Shown here one piece after another: positions 45,869 to 56,952 of a stretch of DNA of 64,000 nucleotides. The notes under the pieces are model-generated. The model ran no database searches. It was not told the DNA's origin and was given only the letters and a program-made list of their open reading frames with translations. This DNA comes from Liopterus haemorrhoidalis (Eukaryota > Arthropoda > Insecta > Coleoptera > Dytiscidae): positions 19,932,829 through 19,996,828 of the forward strand of contig OZ020625.1 in the NCBI GenBank assembly GCA_963971575.1, in the 5' to 3' direction. Every line of letters begins with the position of its first letter. Within the stretch, counting starts at the first letter, position 1. Position numbers and translations under genes: made by a program.

Positions 45869-46593
45869 ACAAAATAAACTTGTTTGTATAATTTTAACTT
45901 TCTAAATAAATATTTGTAGCCACAACTTTTGTTTTATTTAATTGTAGTTCTACGGACCTTAAAGTACTAACGTTCCATATATGGAACGGCCTCAATCTTA
46001 AAACTATCTAATTGAACAACCAAATATTTACCTAAACCATGTTTTTAATGCTAATTTAAGTTTAAAAAACATAATTTAAGCCCAAATTTCAAAAAACAAA
46101 AAATTCAGTCTTTAATGGGTTAATTGTTTACGCGTCAACAATAAGGTAACTAACATAATGTAACATACGCGCCCATCACTGATTTTAAATTTAAGTCCAG
46201 TGTCAAACTTTTTGGGTTTAACGTTTTGGATTCCAAGATTTTCAGGTAAAGCCGGATTTTATAATAATACTTTCTCCACGACCACTATAGAATTTACCAA
46301 TTTTGACTACAGAAAGTTAATATTCAAACACAGCAGTGGCCAACCTTAAGCATAACATGCGCCATTTTTTTCACAGACGAGTTCAAATGAGCCATACAAC
46401 TCAATAACGTTTTTACCTTCTTACTTTCACGTTTGGGGTTGTAAAATAGGGATAGGGGTAGGATCTGATTTGCTTAAGGGAGGAAAAGGAATAACCCAAT
46501 CACGAAATTCAATTAATTAATTTACGACATTTCAAAAGACACATGTTAATTGGAGCCCCGATCTACAATAGTTAGAAAAACAATATCTATTAC

Positions 46594-47966
46594 CAGGGCC
46601 GGGCCGATCATTTTTGGCGCCTGAGGCAAGATAGAAAAATTGCGCCTTTTGATTATATCCCCCCCCATTTTTTTTCCACAACCATTTTCTGAACCATCTC
46701 CCCTCAAGCCTCTATCTTGTCTGGTAAAAACCTCTACCTTTTTTCATCAATCCTATAGGGAAAAATTGCTAAGCGATATGACATCTGGTGGGATTTTAGG
46801 AACTACAGATATAGACATTGTATCGCGTTTTTTTTTATAAAAAATGTTTGCATAAAAATATAATTGCATAAAAACAAGTATTAATATTGTAGCAAAATTA
46901 CAAAAACCACCAGTAAACATTAAAATTCACGTTGTTTATATGTAACGAATGTCTATTTTGAAGGTTCCAAGTTTGCCGAAATAGCGCTGCGATCTTAAAA
47001 TACTTCCCCTATATTATTATACAGGGTCCGTCAGTTAAACCTGACGGTTTTTAAACGGGGATAATTTAATAAATACACACAATATTTTCCAAACGAGCTT
47101 TTATTTAGGTAAAAGAAGAAGAATGGAAATTATAAAAAAAAGAGGAGCGTTACGACGCAAAAATAACATCAGTCAAATGATGACCTCCATTGTTCTGCAT
47201 TGTTCCAATCACTAACATAGGACTAACATTCCCTAATATTAAACGGTTCTTGATGAGTACCATTTCCAGTCATGAACAAATCCTTATCTCTAAATATCAC
47301 AGCCGACAAGTGACGTATCGACTTTAGTACAGAATAGCCGTTATTATTAAAAATTTACTTAAAAAAATATTTTTGAATGATTTTTCTATAAATATATTAA
47401 GTGTACTGGTAATAGGTAACGAAATAAAAACTTACCTTAAAGTTAAAAATTCACACAATCACATAAAGCACAACAAAAAAAAATTAATTACTTATAAAAC
47501 TAAAATTAAAAATTAAAAATAGGAAATAAAAATAGTTAGGTAAGTATATAATTTTTTCATCAAACTCTTTACACTTTCAAAGTAAAATTATAAGTGATTT
47601 TTTTTAACCCCTGCAATATTTTTTAAAATGTTGCATTTTGTCACCATCTGTACAAATAATTATCCTGCCATAAAAATAGAAAGTTCAAATGATTAGATTT
47701 TTAGAAAATTTGGCGGGTAAATGGTTAAGGTCACTTAAATCCATAACAGATGTTGGCCATAAATAACATTGAAAACTTTCTTACACTTGATTTTGGTTGA
47801 AACAAGTGCCGTCCAAATACGGCACTACCAGAAATAATAAAATATTTTTTGGCAAATTTGATAATCACGACTATTTTGGCTCACTAAAAAAGATCCTTTT
47901 TGGCGCCTTGATAAATCCGGCGCCTGAGGCGATCGCCTCGCCACCTCACCCATCGGGCCGGCCCTG
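46594..47966. mobile_element. Nested hAT element, non-coding
   Basis: Begins CAGGGCCGGGCCGATC and ends ATCGGGCCGGCCCTG, with the exact 8-bp duplication TCTATTAC at 46586-46593 and 47967-47974. Subterminal GGCGCCTGAGGC also repeats inverted. No transposase is seen; the open frames spanning it cross the terminus and are not genes. Confidence 0.9.
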
Positions 47967-47979
47967 TCTATTACACCAC

Positions 47980-48246
47980 AAAAACTTTTGCGCTCGCTTG
48001 GATATCGCTAGTTTTTTAATGTGTGATGTTAAATTTGTCACTGAAAGCAGCAGAGAGTTCTTCAACTTTGAGTCAGTTATTCGCGGCCTTGTTTTGCTTT
48101 TACCAATTTCATGGATGAAAATGCCTGTTCACATCTATATGTCGTTCCAAAGCGACATTTTGCATATTTTCTTAGCTCTGGGAAATGTTCACTGGGTAAT
48201 GAATGCCAGAAATTAATTTTATCAGAAGCATTTGGATAAGCATAGG
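47980..48246 (-). pseudogene. hAT transposase C-terminus (ZBED/GTF2IRD2-like type)
   Basis: Minus-strand translation gives INFWHSLPSEHFPELRKYAK, CRFGTTYRCEQAFSSMKLVK, then a frame break after AKQGRE. It continues in another frame (LKNSLLLSVTNLTSHIKKLA). FPELRxxA...FGSTYxCExxFSxMxxxKxxxRxxLTD is the dimerisation motif of the hAT group that includes domesticated ZBED5- and GTF2IRD2-like proteins. It is truncated at its N-terminal side and frameshifted, hence a relic. Confidence 0.75.
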
Positions 48247-48373
48247 ATTCAGTTATGACACCTATTAAAAAAAAAAAGGAAGCGCAAGGATGCAATGCGC
48301 CACTTGTAATCATCCAATGCGCCACGGTTTGGCCACCCCTGTTCTAACACAAGAGTTAGAATGTTATTCTAAT

Positions 48374-48905
48374 GCCTGGGCCACACTTGCGTTATAAGCT
48401 TCGCCGATAATTGTGCGCTATATAAATTCGTGGTACACTGCATCTATCGATATCGTGCTAAAGCGCAACTTGTGGCCATACCTTCGTTTTCGCCGCTACA
48501 CTTTATTTACGTTTACAAGGTACAAGCGTATTTATTTTGCTGTAAATTAAATAAAATTATGGTGTATATCCATCATAACTGCATCCTAAAATTATTTTTT
48601 ACATTTAATTTTACAAATTCAAACATAATCTTATCTGATTTCACACAAATAAGTTGTAAAGAAATATGTATAACATAACCTCAAATATTGCCGGATAAAC
48701 AACAATACGCGCCAACAGAACATACTACGCTCTGCGCTAAGTTCCTTTGATGTGCGCTCTAAAACCGCCACTTCAGTTATCGTCATGTGTCTAGTGGCAC
48801 GCACTGCTAATATTGTGAACGCAAACCGATAGTAGCTGGCCACATTAGCGTTTATGTCACGTTAAACCGAAGTTTAGCGACGATAGATGCAGGTGTAGCC
48901 CAGGC
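48374..48905 (+). mobile_element. MITE, second 532-bp copy
   Basis: Same ends (GCCTGGGCCACACT and inverse GCCTGGGCTACACC) and same length as 13067-13598. Close identity implies a recent burst or shared mobilisation. No coding. Confidence 0.75.
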
Positions 48906-49689
48906 ATAAAGCACTTATCTTCTTATGCAATTTGCGTGTAGAGTACGTTCAGGATAACTTCATGTCAGGGCATCATAAAATACATCATCAATGCTGCGCG
49001 AGAAAACAGCTGATTACATAGACGTACATAAGGGTTTCTGCCTTGTCAATTGTTGTGAATACCAAACAAAATCATGAATTTGAAATTAATTTTTGTTCTC
49101 GTTTTAGTACACGGCATACATGAAAACGTATGAAAAATAAATAATAAATTATTTTTGTGTATAAATGTATCAATTTCACCCTGTAAATGCAAATTATATA
49201 TAAAGCCCGTATGTAACAGTTTTTAATTAATTAAAGTAAATGTAATTGAAGTAAAAGTGAAAAAAAGGAAATGGATGTGGATATATAGGTCATATTATAA
49301 AAAGAGAATAAAATAAGATCACCACACAAACATTTGATTGAAACCCGCAACCCAGAAAATGAGCAGTCGTAGCATAACAATCTACTAATTTAAAAAAATT
49401 AAGTATGTGTAACAAATTAAGCGAACAAAGAAGTGAAATTTTGGAATAAAGTTAAAACACTGCCCCAGAATAGGGTTGGTTGGAGCCCTCTGTACTCATG
49501 CAGTAGAACGAACATTACATATGTAACAGTTTATACATTGATAAATTCCATTTTAATAATTTTCTGTATATAATCTGAGACATTTATAATCATTTTTCAT
49601 AAATTTAGCGACATTGTTTATGATTTCTCTCGCTTGGCTTCGAATTGGCTTACCTTGGAAGCCCAATTTTTTTTTTTTGCGTCATTTTC

Positions 49690-49780
49690 ACAAATAACAA
49701 TAATAATAACACACAAATATAACAAAAAAAATAAAAAAAACAAACAACAAAATTTAACAAAAAAAATAAACAAAATTTAA
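49690..49780 (+). repeat. A-rich minisatellite, left block
   Basis: Units like AACAAAATTTAACAAAAAAA. Its counterpart at 51866-51955 lies just beyond HINE copy D, so that HINE seems to have landed inside one array. Confidence 0.65.
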
Positions 49781-50189
49781 AAAATTGATGTGAAGTGTGA
49801 ATTTTCACACATTTCAGGGTTTTGCAGGTATTTAATAACTGAATGATGATTATTTGGGATGCCAAAACAAATTTTATGTCAAAATATTTTTTTATGAATT
49901 TTAATTCGAATGCCTAATACCATTATTTAAGTTTCTAAATATGTGCAGTATTTTTTTTACATAGCAAGGTTCATTAATATTTTGAAAATTATTGCTTAAA
50001 TCATTAGCCCCGCCCTCTGATTTCGTATACATCAAACAGAATTAAATTATAATTTCAACACTTCTCACTGGTTATTAAATTTACGCTTTTAAAAATTAAA
50101 TGCAACATTTACCAAAATATAACTAGAATTTTGACAAAATAATTTAAACAAAAGAAAACTGCAAAAAAAAAACAAAAAAATTAAAATTG

Positions 50190-50285
50190 ACAGCAATTCG
50201 AACTCTAGTTTGCAAGTTACCTGTTTGACAAATTAGAAAACCAATGACTAAACGCACATCGCTATGAGCGCTGACGTATCAACTT
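50190..50285 (-). promoter_or_regulatory. tRNA-like module in HINE copy D (degenerate)
   Basis: A B-box-like GAGTTCGAATTGC is clear on the minus strand; the A-box side (CATAGCGATGTGCGTTTAG) is weak. Same position as in the other copies. Confidence 0.35.
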
Positions 50286-50617
50286 GGTTACATAGCGAAT
50301 TTAATATCTACTATTATATTGTACAAGTGTTGGTATGTATGTTCTATTCAACGTCTGGTATATCTTCATTTTTCCGGTAACGCGGAGAGAGGAAAATGAA
50401 CCGCCCTCTCATCCGGGTGATATTTTTTTAGTGCTTAGGCTTAATTTTATTTCGACAGGGGGTACTGATTAATTTTTATTGATAAAAATCATGCATTTTT
50501 TCCTCGAATCCGTGTCGAATCAAAGTCACCAATGATCGGCACGGACAGGTTTTATCAGACGATAATTCAAAAATATTCTTAATACAAGACGGCCGGTCCA
50601 GAATATTTACGGCGAGA

Positions 50618-51232
50618 ATCAAAGTGTTAAATGATAATAATGGTTCAGGATAGCTTTTTGAACGTGCGAGATAATATTTTGAGGTATCAGAAAACATTTT
50701 TCAAAGAATCTGGGCCATTATTGGAAATATGCTTACAAGATTTCAGAAGGTGACAGCTGTCAAATTTTTTGCATTTTAAAATGGGAGGAGATTTTACATT
50801 TTGAACGTGTTTCTTGACAGAAGAGTACTAATTAAGGATTTAAGGTGAATTAACGATAAAGTTTAAGACATTTGCAAGGCGAATTTCCATAAAATAGTGT
50901 TAAAAAAGATTTATAGATATTAAAAATTTCAGGGTTAATCAAAGTGTTAAGTGGTGATAATGGTTCAAGATAGCTTATTTGACGTGCGAGATAATATTTT
51001 GAGGCATCAGAAAACATTTTTCAAAGAATCTGGCCCATTATTGGAAATATGCTTACAAGATTTCAGAAGGTGACAGCTGTCAAATTTTTTTCATTTTAAA
51101 ATGGGACGAGATTTCACATTTCGAACGTATTTCTTGACAGAAGAAAACTAATTAAGTATTTAAGGTGAATTAACGATAAAACTTAAGACATTTGCAGGGG
51201 GAATTTCCATGAAATAGTGTTAAAAAAAGATG
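50618..51232 (+). repeat. 320-bp tandem duplication inside HINE copy D
   Basis: ATCAAAGTGTTAA starts two consecutive units at 50618 and 50938. They share GACGTGCGAGATAATATTTT, GGTGACAGCTGTCAAATTTT and CGAATTTCCAT-like blocks, with scattered substitutions. After the second unit comes AACGAGTCGCGAAGCGACGAG. The unit is unrelated to the HINE consensus; origin unknown. Confidence 0.75.
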
Positions 51233-51865
51233 AGCGACGAGTTTTATAATCGACAAGTGCGACAAAATTATATTAAAACGAGTCGCGAAGCGACGAGTTT
51301 TAACAATGTAGGGGAGAAGACCGGCGTAGCCGGGCTGAGGCCCCTAGTTTAACATATTTTGGTTAAAAACACAAAAAATTCATTATTTTCCGAAAGCATA
51401 ATCTGATCAAAAATTCCTGTTGTACTATTCCGGTTCACACCAATATACATTACTTAGAATTTTTTCAGATTTTTAGTTTAAACCATCTGGGCTACAGGGT
51501 GTGGGACAAAATTTTTTTTGCACAATTTTGACAAAAATCGCTTCAAAATAATTTATTTTGCAAAAATAAAATTTTGATCGTTAATCCACGTACTAAGGGC
51601 TTTAATTTGATACCCTACTCAGAATTTTTAAAAAATATTTTTTTTTTCGTTGAGCACATATTTGTTTATATTTTTAGGGGGTATGTTTTTTAGATGTTTT
51701 AGTATTTTTCCTATGTGCGGGTCAAAAAGATGTACAAGCATGCCAAATTTCAACTCTCTAGGTTTAGCCGTTTGGCTACAATTTTTACCGAACAGACAGA
51801 CAGACAGACAGACAGACGACAAAATGACGGTATAATGGTTTTTTGATCATACCTACAAAACCCTA

Positions 51866-51955
51866 ACAAAGAAAACAAACAACAAAATTTAACAAAGAAA
51901 ATAAACAACAAAATTTGACAAAGTAAATAAACAACAAAATTTAAAAAAGAAAACA
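51866..51955 (+). repeat. A-rich minisatellite, right block
   Basis: About three and a half units of AACAAAATTTAACAAAGAAA-type sequence; see the left block at 49690. Confidence 0.65.
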
Positions 51956-52332
51956 AAAACGGAATTAAGCAATCAAAATCGAAATATACGCGTAGTCAAG
52001 AACAGATCAAAGTAAGTGACGCCACTGAAATGCATAAAACCAGCTGTCGGTAATGACATGGACGAAATTTGGTTTCTGCGCAACCCAGTCGCTAATATAG
52101 ACCTGGCATGAAGTTATCCTGAACGTACTCTATTTCATTCCATCACTTGTTATGCAATAACTATTCCATGCTTGTTGTCATTTGTTTTGTATGGTTCCAT
52201 TTAAATACATGCTATGTTTACATTAAATAAATACAACATAACTTCCTAAAAAGTACTATAATATTGGCCAATGTGCGGCAAATTAAATTAAAATTAACAA
52301 ATAATAAATACAAAAATAAGTTTAGTTAAATG

Positions 52333-53136
52333 TGTAACAGTACCCCGGCCCTAAATTTAATTTTTAGTTTTAAGTAATTTCTTTTGTTCTTTTTTTTATT
52401 ATTATTTCAAAATTCTTATTATTATTCTTTTTGTTATTAATTATTATACTTCCGCGATGCGGGTGTTTACGAACTTGGCCATGAAACAGTGTGTTGTAAT
52501 ATAAACTTTTAAACGGTGATTGTTGATGCATTTTTGTTACATTATTGACAAATGTTGATGTTTATTAGTTTATGTTATGACACACGTTTTAATGTCAAGT
52601 TTACGGAACTTGTGGAACCGAAGTTAAACAATTTCATTGTTAAATTAGATAAAAGGTAGCACGTAGCAAGCGACAAGGCAGTAAGAAAAAAGTAAGAACG
52701 ACAGTAAGAAAGATAGTCCTGAGAAAAGAGTAAAGTTAAAAAGTTAAAGAAGTTAGTCAAGTCAGTCAGTCAGTCAGTGTGGAAAAATTACCTAATCGAG
52801 GGCATAGTCGACTACGTGCTCCCTCGCCAAAAAGCAAGTTCCGAAAGTGGTGTAAACACGGCGCAATGTGTAAGTAAATTTTACTTTCAATTATATAATT
52901 TTTGTTCTGTTCTATATTTTTTTTTGTTGTTGTTACTAAGATAATTTTTAAATATATTTATTGTTAAATTGAATCGTTTCGCAATTTATTATTCTTCAAA
53001 CTTCCCCGTCTTGCTTAACCCCTCCCCTTTAAATTATTTTCCTAGTTTTATATAAACTAGGTGGTGGCAGCCTTCCCCCCCCTGTTTTTACATTTTGGTA
53101 AATTCATCTTCATTACCCCCCCCCCTGCCTGTTACA
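52333..53136. mobile_element. Probable solo LTR (804 bp)
   Basis: It starts TGTAACAGTACCCC and ends CTGCCTGTTACA: TG...CA ends that also form an 8-bp inverted repeat. AATG flanks both sides (52329-52332, 53137-53140), a 4-bp duplication as Ty3/gypsy integrases make. No second LTR or internal domain adjoins, so it is probably the product of LTR-LTR recombination. The strand cannot be set with confidence. Confidence 0.65.
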
Positions 53137-54084
53137 AATGATTAATTTGTAATGTAATATAAATTATTTGTTAAGATAAAAAATTTGTTAAAATAATTAT
53201 TTGTTGAATTTCTCTTTTTTTTCTGGTGGTCGTGGAGAGAATAGGGTATGTGCTCGTGGTTCCACTCGCATCAAATTTTCTCATTCCAACCTTGTTACAG
53301 AATATAGTATTATTGGTGTTAATTACATTAAAGCATGTTTACACAGGTCAAAATCAATATGAAATCAAGACATTACAAAATAACATATTAAAATCAAAAA
53401 CTTATGAACAAAAGATAATTAAAATTATATATATGTACATACATATGTACCGTGCGATCATAATTTCTTGTCAGTTACATAACAGTAAACAATGAGTTTA
53501 AAAATATCAAAACTGTGTTCTAACCCACAGCTGAAAATCACAATTTAACAAAGAACCAATCAGATTACTTCGTTCTCCCGAACTCACCCGAGAAACAACG
53601 AAAATAAGTGACTTAATACCTGTTGTCAACTCATTGGCGTGTAGAGAAAAATAGTGTTCATTTAATAATCAATTCGTATAAGATAATAAAAATAGAATGT
53701 ACGGCTACGTATACATGTCCTTGGAAATAAGTTTGATAACTAAATGTTTCTGTCAACTATTGCATAACGGACAAGATTTCTTGATCGCTCTGTATATTCT
53801 AAATACATGGAAAATCTGTTAAATTACAATTACAGAGCAGCCAGTAGTACACTATTTTCACTATTATTCACTATTTTTAAATCAGAAAACTTTTTTTCAC
53901 TTTTTTCATAAATTGTCACTTTATTCACTATTGTTCTGTTTTTAAATTGTAATTTTATACACCCGCGCATCAATATTGTCGGTAATTTTCGCGGGAACTT
54001 CGTGCTAGTTTATTAGAGTATCGTGAAGTACAAGCTACGACAAATGTTTTGTATCCGTTTCTCTCTCATACGCACATCATAGAG
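53137..54084. other. Unassigned AT-rich region
   Basis: Contains GT-rich and poly-T segments. The open frame at 53226-53495 has no recognisable motif, and I see nothing that supports a gene. Confidence 0.3.
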
Positions 54085-54300
54085 TATGTTCAAGTTAACT
54101 TCATGCCAGGCCTATGTTACCTACTAAGCTGCGCAGAAATCAAATTTCGTCCATTACGTTACCAGCAGCCAAGGCTAATAGATTCTAGAGGTTGTCTCAT
54201 AGTGCAGCTTATAGAGAGCGCGGGTAGGTATGCGGCGAGGGTAAACTATGACGTCAGAGCCAGTCCTTGTACTGCAATAAACGTGTTGTTAGTATTGTAA
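54085..54300 (+). mobile_element. Isolated terminus of the TAGAGTACGTTC element family
   Basis: ATAGAGTATGTTCAAGTTAAC, then CTTCATGCCAGG and GCGCAGAAATCAAATTTCGT match the right end of the 48949-52132 element in inverted orientation. The partner end was not found; HINE copy E begins at 54313. Confidence 0.55.
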
Positions 54301-54312
54301 TAGTTCATTTTT

Positions 54313-54359
54313 AGGGTTTTGTAGGTATGACCAAAAAACCCTTATACCGTCATTTTGTC

Positions 54360-54393
<34 letters not shown>

Positions 54394-55392
54394 TCGGTAA
54401 AAATTGTAGCCGAACGGCTAAACCTAGAGAGTTGAAATTTGGCATGCTTATACAACTCGTTGACCCGCACATAGGAAAAATACCAAAACATCTAAAAAAC
54501 ATATCCCCCTAAAAATATAAACAAATATGTGCTCATCGAAAAAAAAAATATTTTTTTTTAATTCTGAGTAGGGTATCAAATGAAAGCCCTTGGTACGTGA
54601 ATTAACGATCAAATTTTTATTTTTCCAAAATAAATTATTTTGAAGCGATTTTTGCCAATATTGTGCAAAAAAAATTTTGTCCCACACCCTGTAGCCCAGA
54701 TGGTTTAAACTAAAAATCTGAAAAAATTCTAAGTAATGTACATTGGTGTGAACCGGAATAGTTCAACAGGAAATTTTGATCAGATTATGTTTTTGGAAAA
54801 AAAAGCATTTTTTGTGTTTTTTTGCTAATAATGTTGACAACTTATAGTTATATAATACGCTTAACAGTAACGTGTTTCTTGGTGCTGTGGCTAAGATACT
54901 TGCGTTCTGTCCAAGAATTCGTAATCGGACTCATGTTCGAGTCCTACGTGAGGAGACAATATTATTTTTTATTTATTTTTTGCATTTTTATATTGTTTAA
55001 ATTATTTTTTCAAAATTTTAATTATATTTTGGCAATTGTTGCATTTAATTTTTAATAGCGTAAATTTAATAACCAGTGGAAATTGTTGAAATTATAATTT
55101 AATTATATATTTGAATGTACACGAAATCAAAGGGGAGGAGCTATGACTAAAAACAACCAATGGAAGCCATAGGCGCAATTTTCAAAATCTTAATGAACCT
55201 TGATATATAAAAAAAGAAAAACTGCACATCTTTAAAAACTTAAATAATGGTAATAGGCATTCGAATTAAACTTCATAAAAAAATATTTTGTCATAAAATT
55301 TGTTTTGGCACCCCAAATAATCATCATTCACTTACTAAATACCTGCAAAACCCTGAAATGTGTGAAAATTCACACTTCACATCAATTTTTTT
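54313..55392 (+). mobile_element. HINE-like element, copy E, full length
   Basis: AGGGTTTTGTAGGTATGACC at 54313, seven GTCT units at about 54360-54390, the tRNA-like module, then CCTGCAAAACCCTG, stem-loop GTGTGAAAATTCACAC and CACATCAATTTTTTT at 55392. It is the cleanest copy in the window. Confidence 0.78.
54878..54955 (+). promoter_or_regulatory. tRNA-like Pol III box module in HINE copy E
   Basis: TTGGTGCTGTGGCTAAG (A-box-like) and TGTTCGAGTCC (near-consensus B-box). Most like the module of copy F. No complete acceptor stem. Confidence 0.5.
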
Positions 55393-55838
55393 CTTCAGTT
55401 TAGAGTATTTTCGAAGACTTTTAATAATATTTGAGGATTTATTGTATTGTTCAACTAATTTTAACGAAATCCAGGGAAGTTTTATTGGAAGTATTAACAA
55501 AATCTGATAGAGAATAGTATTTATTTAACTGTCTAACGTAAACGGTTATCTCAGTGATGTGATACAACAAAGATTATTTATAAGGATTAAATATTTAAAT
55601 TTAAAACAAAGAGAAGCAAAGGAAAATAAAAAGAGTAAGTGCGAAACAGAAAAAGATCGTTCAAAAACTTCTAAAAAAAATGAAAAAACTTCTTTATATA
55701 AATTTCTTGATAAATTTCTTTATAGCATATAGGAATAATTTTTATCCAATCTTTTGTTTATATGTTTAATGTACCTGATTAATAATAATAATAATAATAA
55801 AATTCTGAATATTAAAATTATTTTTATTTTTACTGTAT
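55393..55838. other. Unassigned AT-rich region
   Basis: Includes a short (TAA)n run at about 55780. The frame at 55247-55507 mostly lies inside the HINE copy and its extension has no motif. Confidence 0.3.
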
Positions 55839-56020
55839 TATATGTTTCATTTTGTGATACGTAACTAACAGAGAAAGTTCATTTTTTATGTTGTATATTT
55901 ACAATACATTTATAATATTATCATAGTATTTCTTCACAGGGATACATCAAAGTCTGTACACACCACAAGACGCTAAAATTATCAGATCTAGTTACGTATT
56001 ACAAAATGAACAAAAACATA
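55839..56020. mobile_element. Small MITE with inverted termini
   Basis: GTTTCATTTTGTGATACGTAA on the left pairs with the inverse of TTACGTATTACAAAATGAAC on the right. About 180 bp, non-coding. Confidence 0.55.
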
Positions 56021-56034
56021 TAAAATTATATGTA

Positions 56035-56225
56035 TATATAAGTTATAGCTTGTTTCTTTGGTTTTAAGCGGAACTAGATTTTGAATTCTAGTAACTGTTA
56101 ACGTTTAATTGAAGCCTTTGACCATTTTGTTTAACAAAACTCAACTTCAAACATTAAAAAATTAGCTTGTGATAACTTAAAAAAAAAATCCATTTGGTCC
56201 GCTTAAAGGTTTGGAATAGCTTATA
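56035..56225 (-). repeat. Dispersed inverted-repeat element, fourth copy
   Basis: Contains TTTGGTTTTAAGCGGAACTAG and CCGCTTAAAGGTTTGGAATAG, as in 17875-18050 and the 31-32 kb repeats. Confidence 0.5.
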
Positions 56226-56315
56226 CTTAAATACATTTTGTTGTTGGGGTATTTTTCATAAAAAATAAAATAATTTTCATTATGTTATCTTGTTTCTATT
56301 TGCCCATGATCCATG

Positions 56316-56487
56316 CAGGGCCGGCGCGAGGCATGTGCAGCCGCACATGGCCCCGCGGTCAACAGCAGGCCCCGCGGTTCTACTATAGGCCCCGCGCATG
56401 GAGTTGAGGACCTTTTTTTTTTGCTCCTCACTTGGATCTGAACAACAAGCCCCGCGGCTCTTCTCGCAAATCCTAGCGCCGGCCCTG
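56316..56487. mobile_element. 172-bp hAT MITE, GC-rich
   Basis: CAGGGCCGGCGCGAGG to CTAGCGCCGGCCCTG, with the exact 8-bp duplication GATCCATG at 56308-56315 and 56488-56495. Internally it repeats GGCCCCGCGG-type words. Two overlapping minus-strand open frames here are a by-product of its GC content. Confidence 0.92.
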
Positions 56488-56952
56488 GATCCATGTTTCA
56501 TTTAATTAACTAATTACTGCCTTAGGTAACTATTCACTATTAAATTTTATTAGCAAAATAAAAATATTTGTAAATATTAAAAAATACATAAAAAATAGCA
56601 TACATTAAATTATATTTTCAATAATGGTATTAAATTATTAAATGAACTGCTTCTGCAAATTAAAAATAATTCTTGCTTAGGGTGCCGTTGCGAAGCCTAT
56701 CTTGTCATAACATCCGCCGCCCGGTGTCCGTAGGCGCCACTAGTCAAACTTAGAGAGAGATAGTTAGCTCGAATATTTGCCAAAACAGCTATCAAAATTT
56801 GCTTCTAAGCAGATAACAGGTTGATGAGTATTTTGAAATTTAAATCGCATATACAAAATACTTGTATAGTCAATACGCTACATATTAAAGTCAGTATAGC
56901 AAATACCGTATTTTTTAAAAGCAGAAATTTTTTCTTATTTTGTTAGGTCAAT
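56488..56952. other. Unassigned region
   Basis: AT-rich, with one GC-richer patch near 56680-56760. No gene is supported. Confidence 0.3.

Larger units (their letters stand above)
41983..46119 (+). mobile_element. piggyBac element with three nested insertions
   Basis: TTAA (41979-41982) precedes CCCATTAGATAC and TTAATGGG precedes TTAA (46120-46123): a TTAA target and CCCATTA inverted termini, diagnostic of piggyBac. Palindromes of the form GTTCCATATATGGAAC recur at 41997, 42326 and 45970. Nested inside are a non-LTR fragment (about 42541-43425), a hAT (43444-45281) and a tRNA-like repeat (about 45664-45868). The element's own sequence is only about 1.2 kb and codes for the two ends of a transposase, so it was probably an internally deleted piggyBac before the later insertions. 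Confidence 0.85.
31790..46181. mobile_element. Candidate 14.4-kb hAT-bounded composite interval
   Basis: At 31790 the sequence reads CAGTGATGGGCG and at 46181 the inverse CGCCCATCACTG ends. Each is flanked outward by ATTTTAAA (31782-31789, 46182-46189), an 8-bp duplication as hAT transposases make. TTACCTTA also recurs in subterminal sequence at both ends. Inside are a zinc-finger gene, HINE elements, a Harbinger relic, and a piggyBac with nested insertions. No hAT transposase was found inside. It is either a non-autonomous hAT that gained much cargo by nested insertion, or two unrelated ends matched by chance; the joint TIR and TSD match makes the first more likely. Confidence 0.6.
46331..48341 (-). 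mobile_element. hAT element with transposase remnant and a nested hAT
   Basis: Left end CAGCAGTGGCCAACC and right end GGTTTGGCCACCCCTG (inverse CAGGGGTGGCCAAACC). The flanks are TTCAAACA and TTCTAACA, one mismatch in an 8-bp duplication. Another hAT occupies 46594-47966, so the original is about 0.64 kb. It holds the C-terminal end of a transposase at 47980-48246. Confidence 0.7.
49781..51865 (-). mobile_element. HINE-like element, copy D, interrupted
   Basis: On the minus strand TAGGGTTTTGTAGGTATGAT begins at 51865 with five GTCT units (about 51796-51819). The stem-loop and CACATCAATTTTTT end at 49781. About 1 kb (roughly 50340-51350) does not belong to the family and appears inserted; it carries a 320-bp tandem duplication. 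Confidence 0.7.
48949..52132. mobile_element. Element with ~30-bp inverted termini containing HINE copy D
   Basis: TAGAGTACGTTCAGGATAAC at the left and its inverse at the right (GTTATCCTGAACGTACTCTA), continuing to CTTCATGYCAGG. A third terminus of the same family is at 54085. TA may be the target. Inside are AACAAAATTTAACAAAGAAA-type minisatellite blocks, HINE copy D and a secondary insertion. The subterminal sequence GCGCAGAAAYCAAATTTCGT is shared between the 52.1-kb and 54.1-kb ends. No transposase is seen. Confidence 0.6.

Noticed and set aside
47797..48216. 139-codon plus-strand open frame
   Set aside because: It crosses a hAT terminus and lies antisense to the hAT C-terminal motif; a chance frame.
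56280..56501. Two overlapping minus-strand frames at the GC-rich patch
   Set aside because: They coincide with the 172-bp hAT MITE and its duplications; no domain is present.
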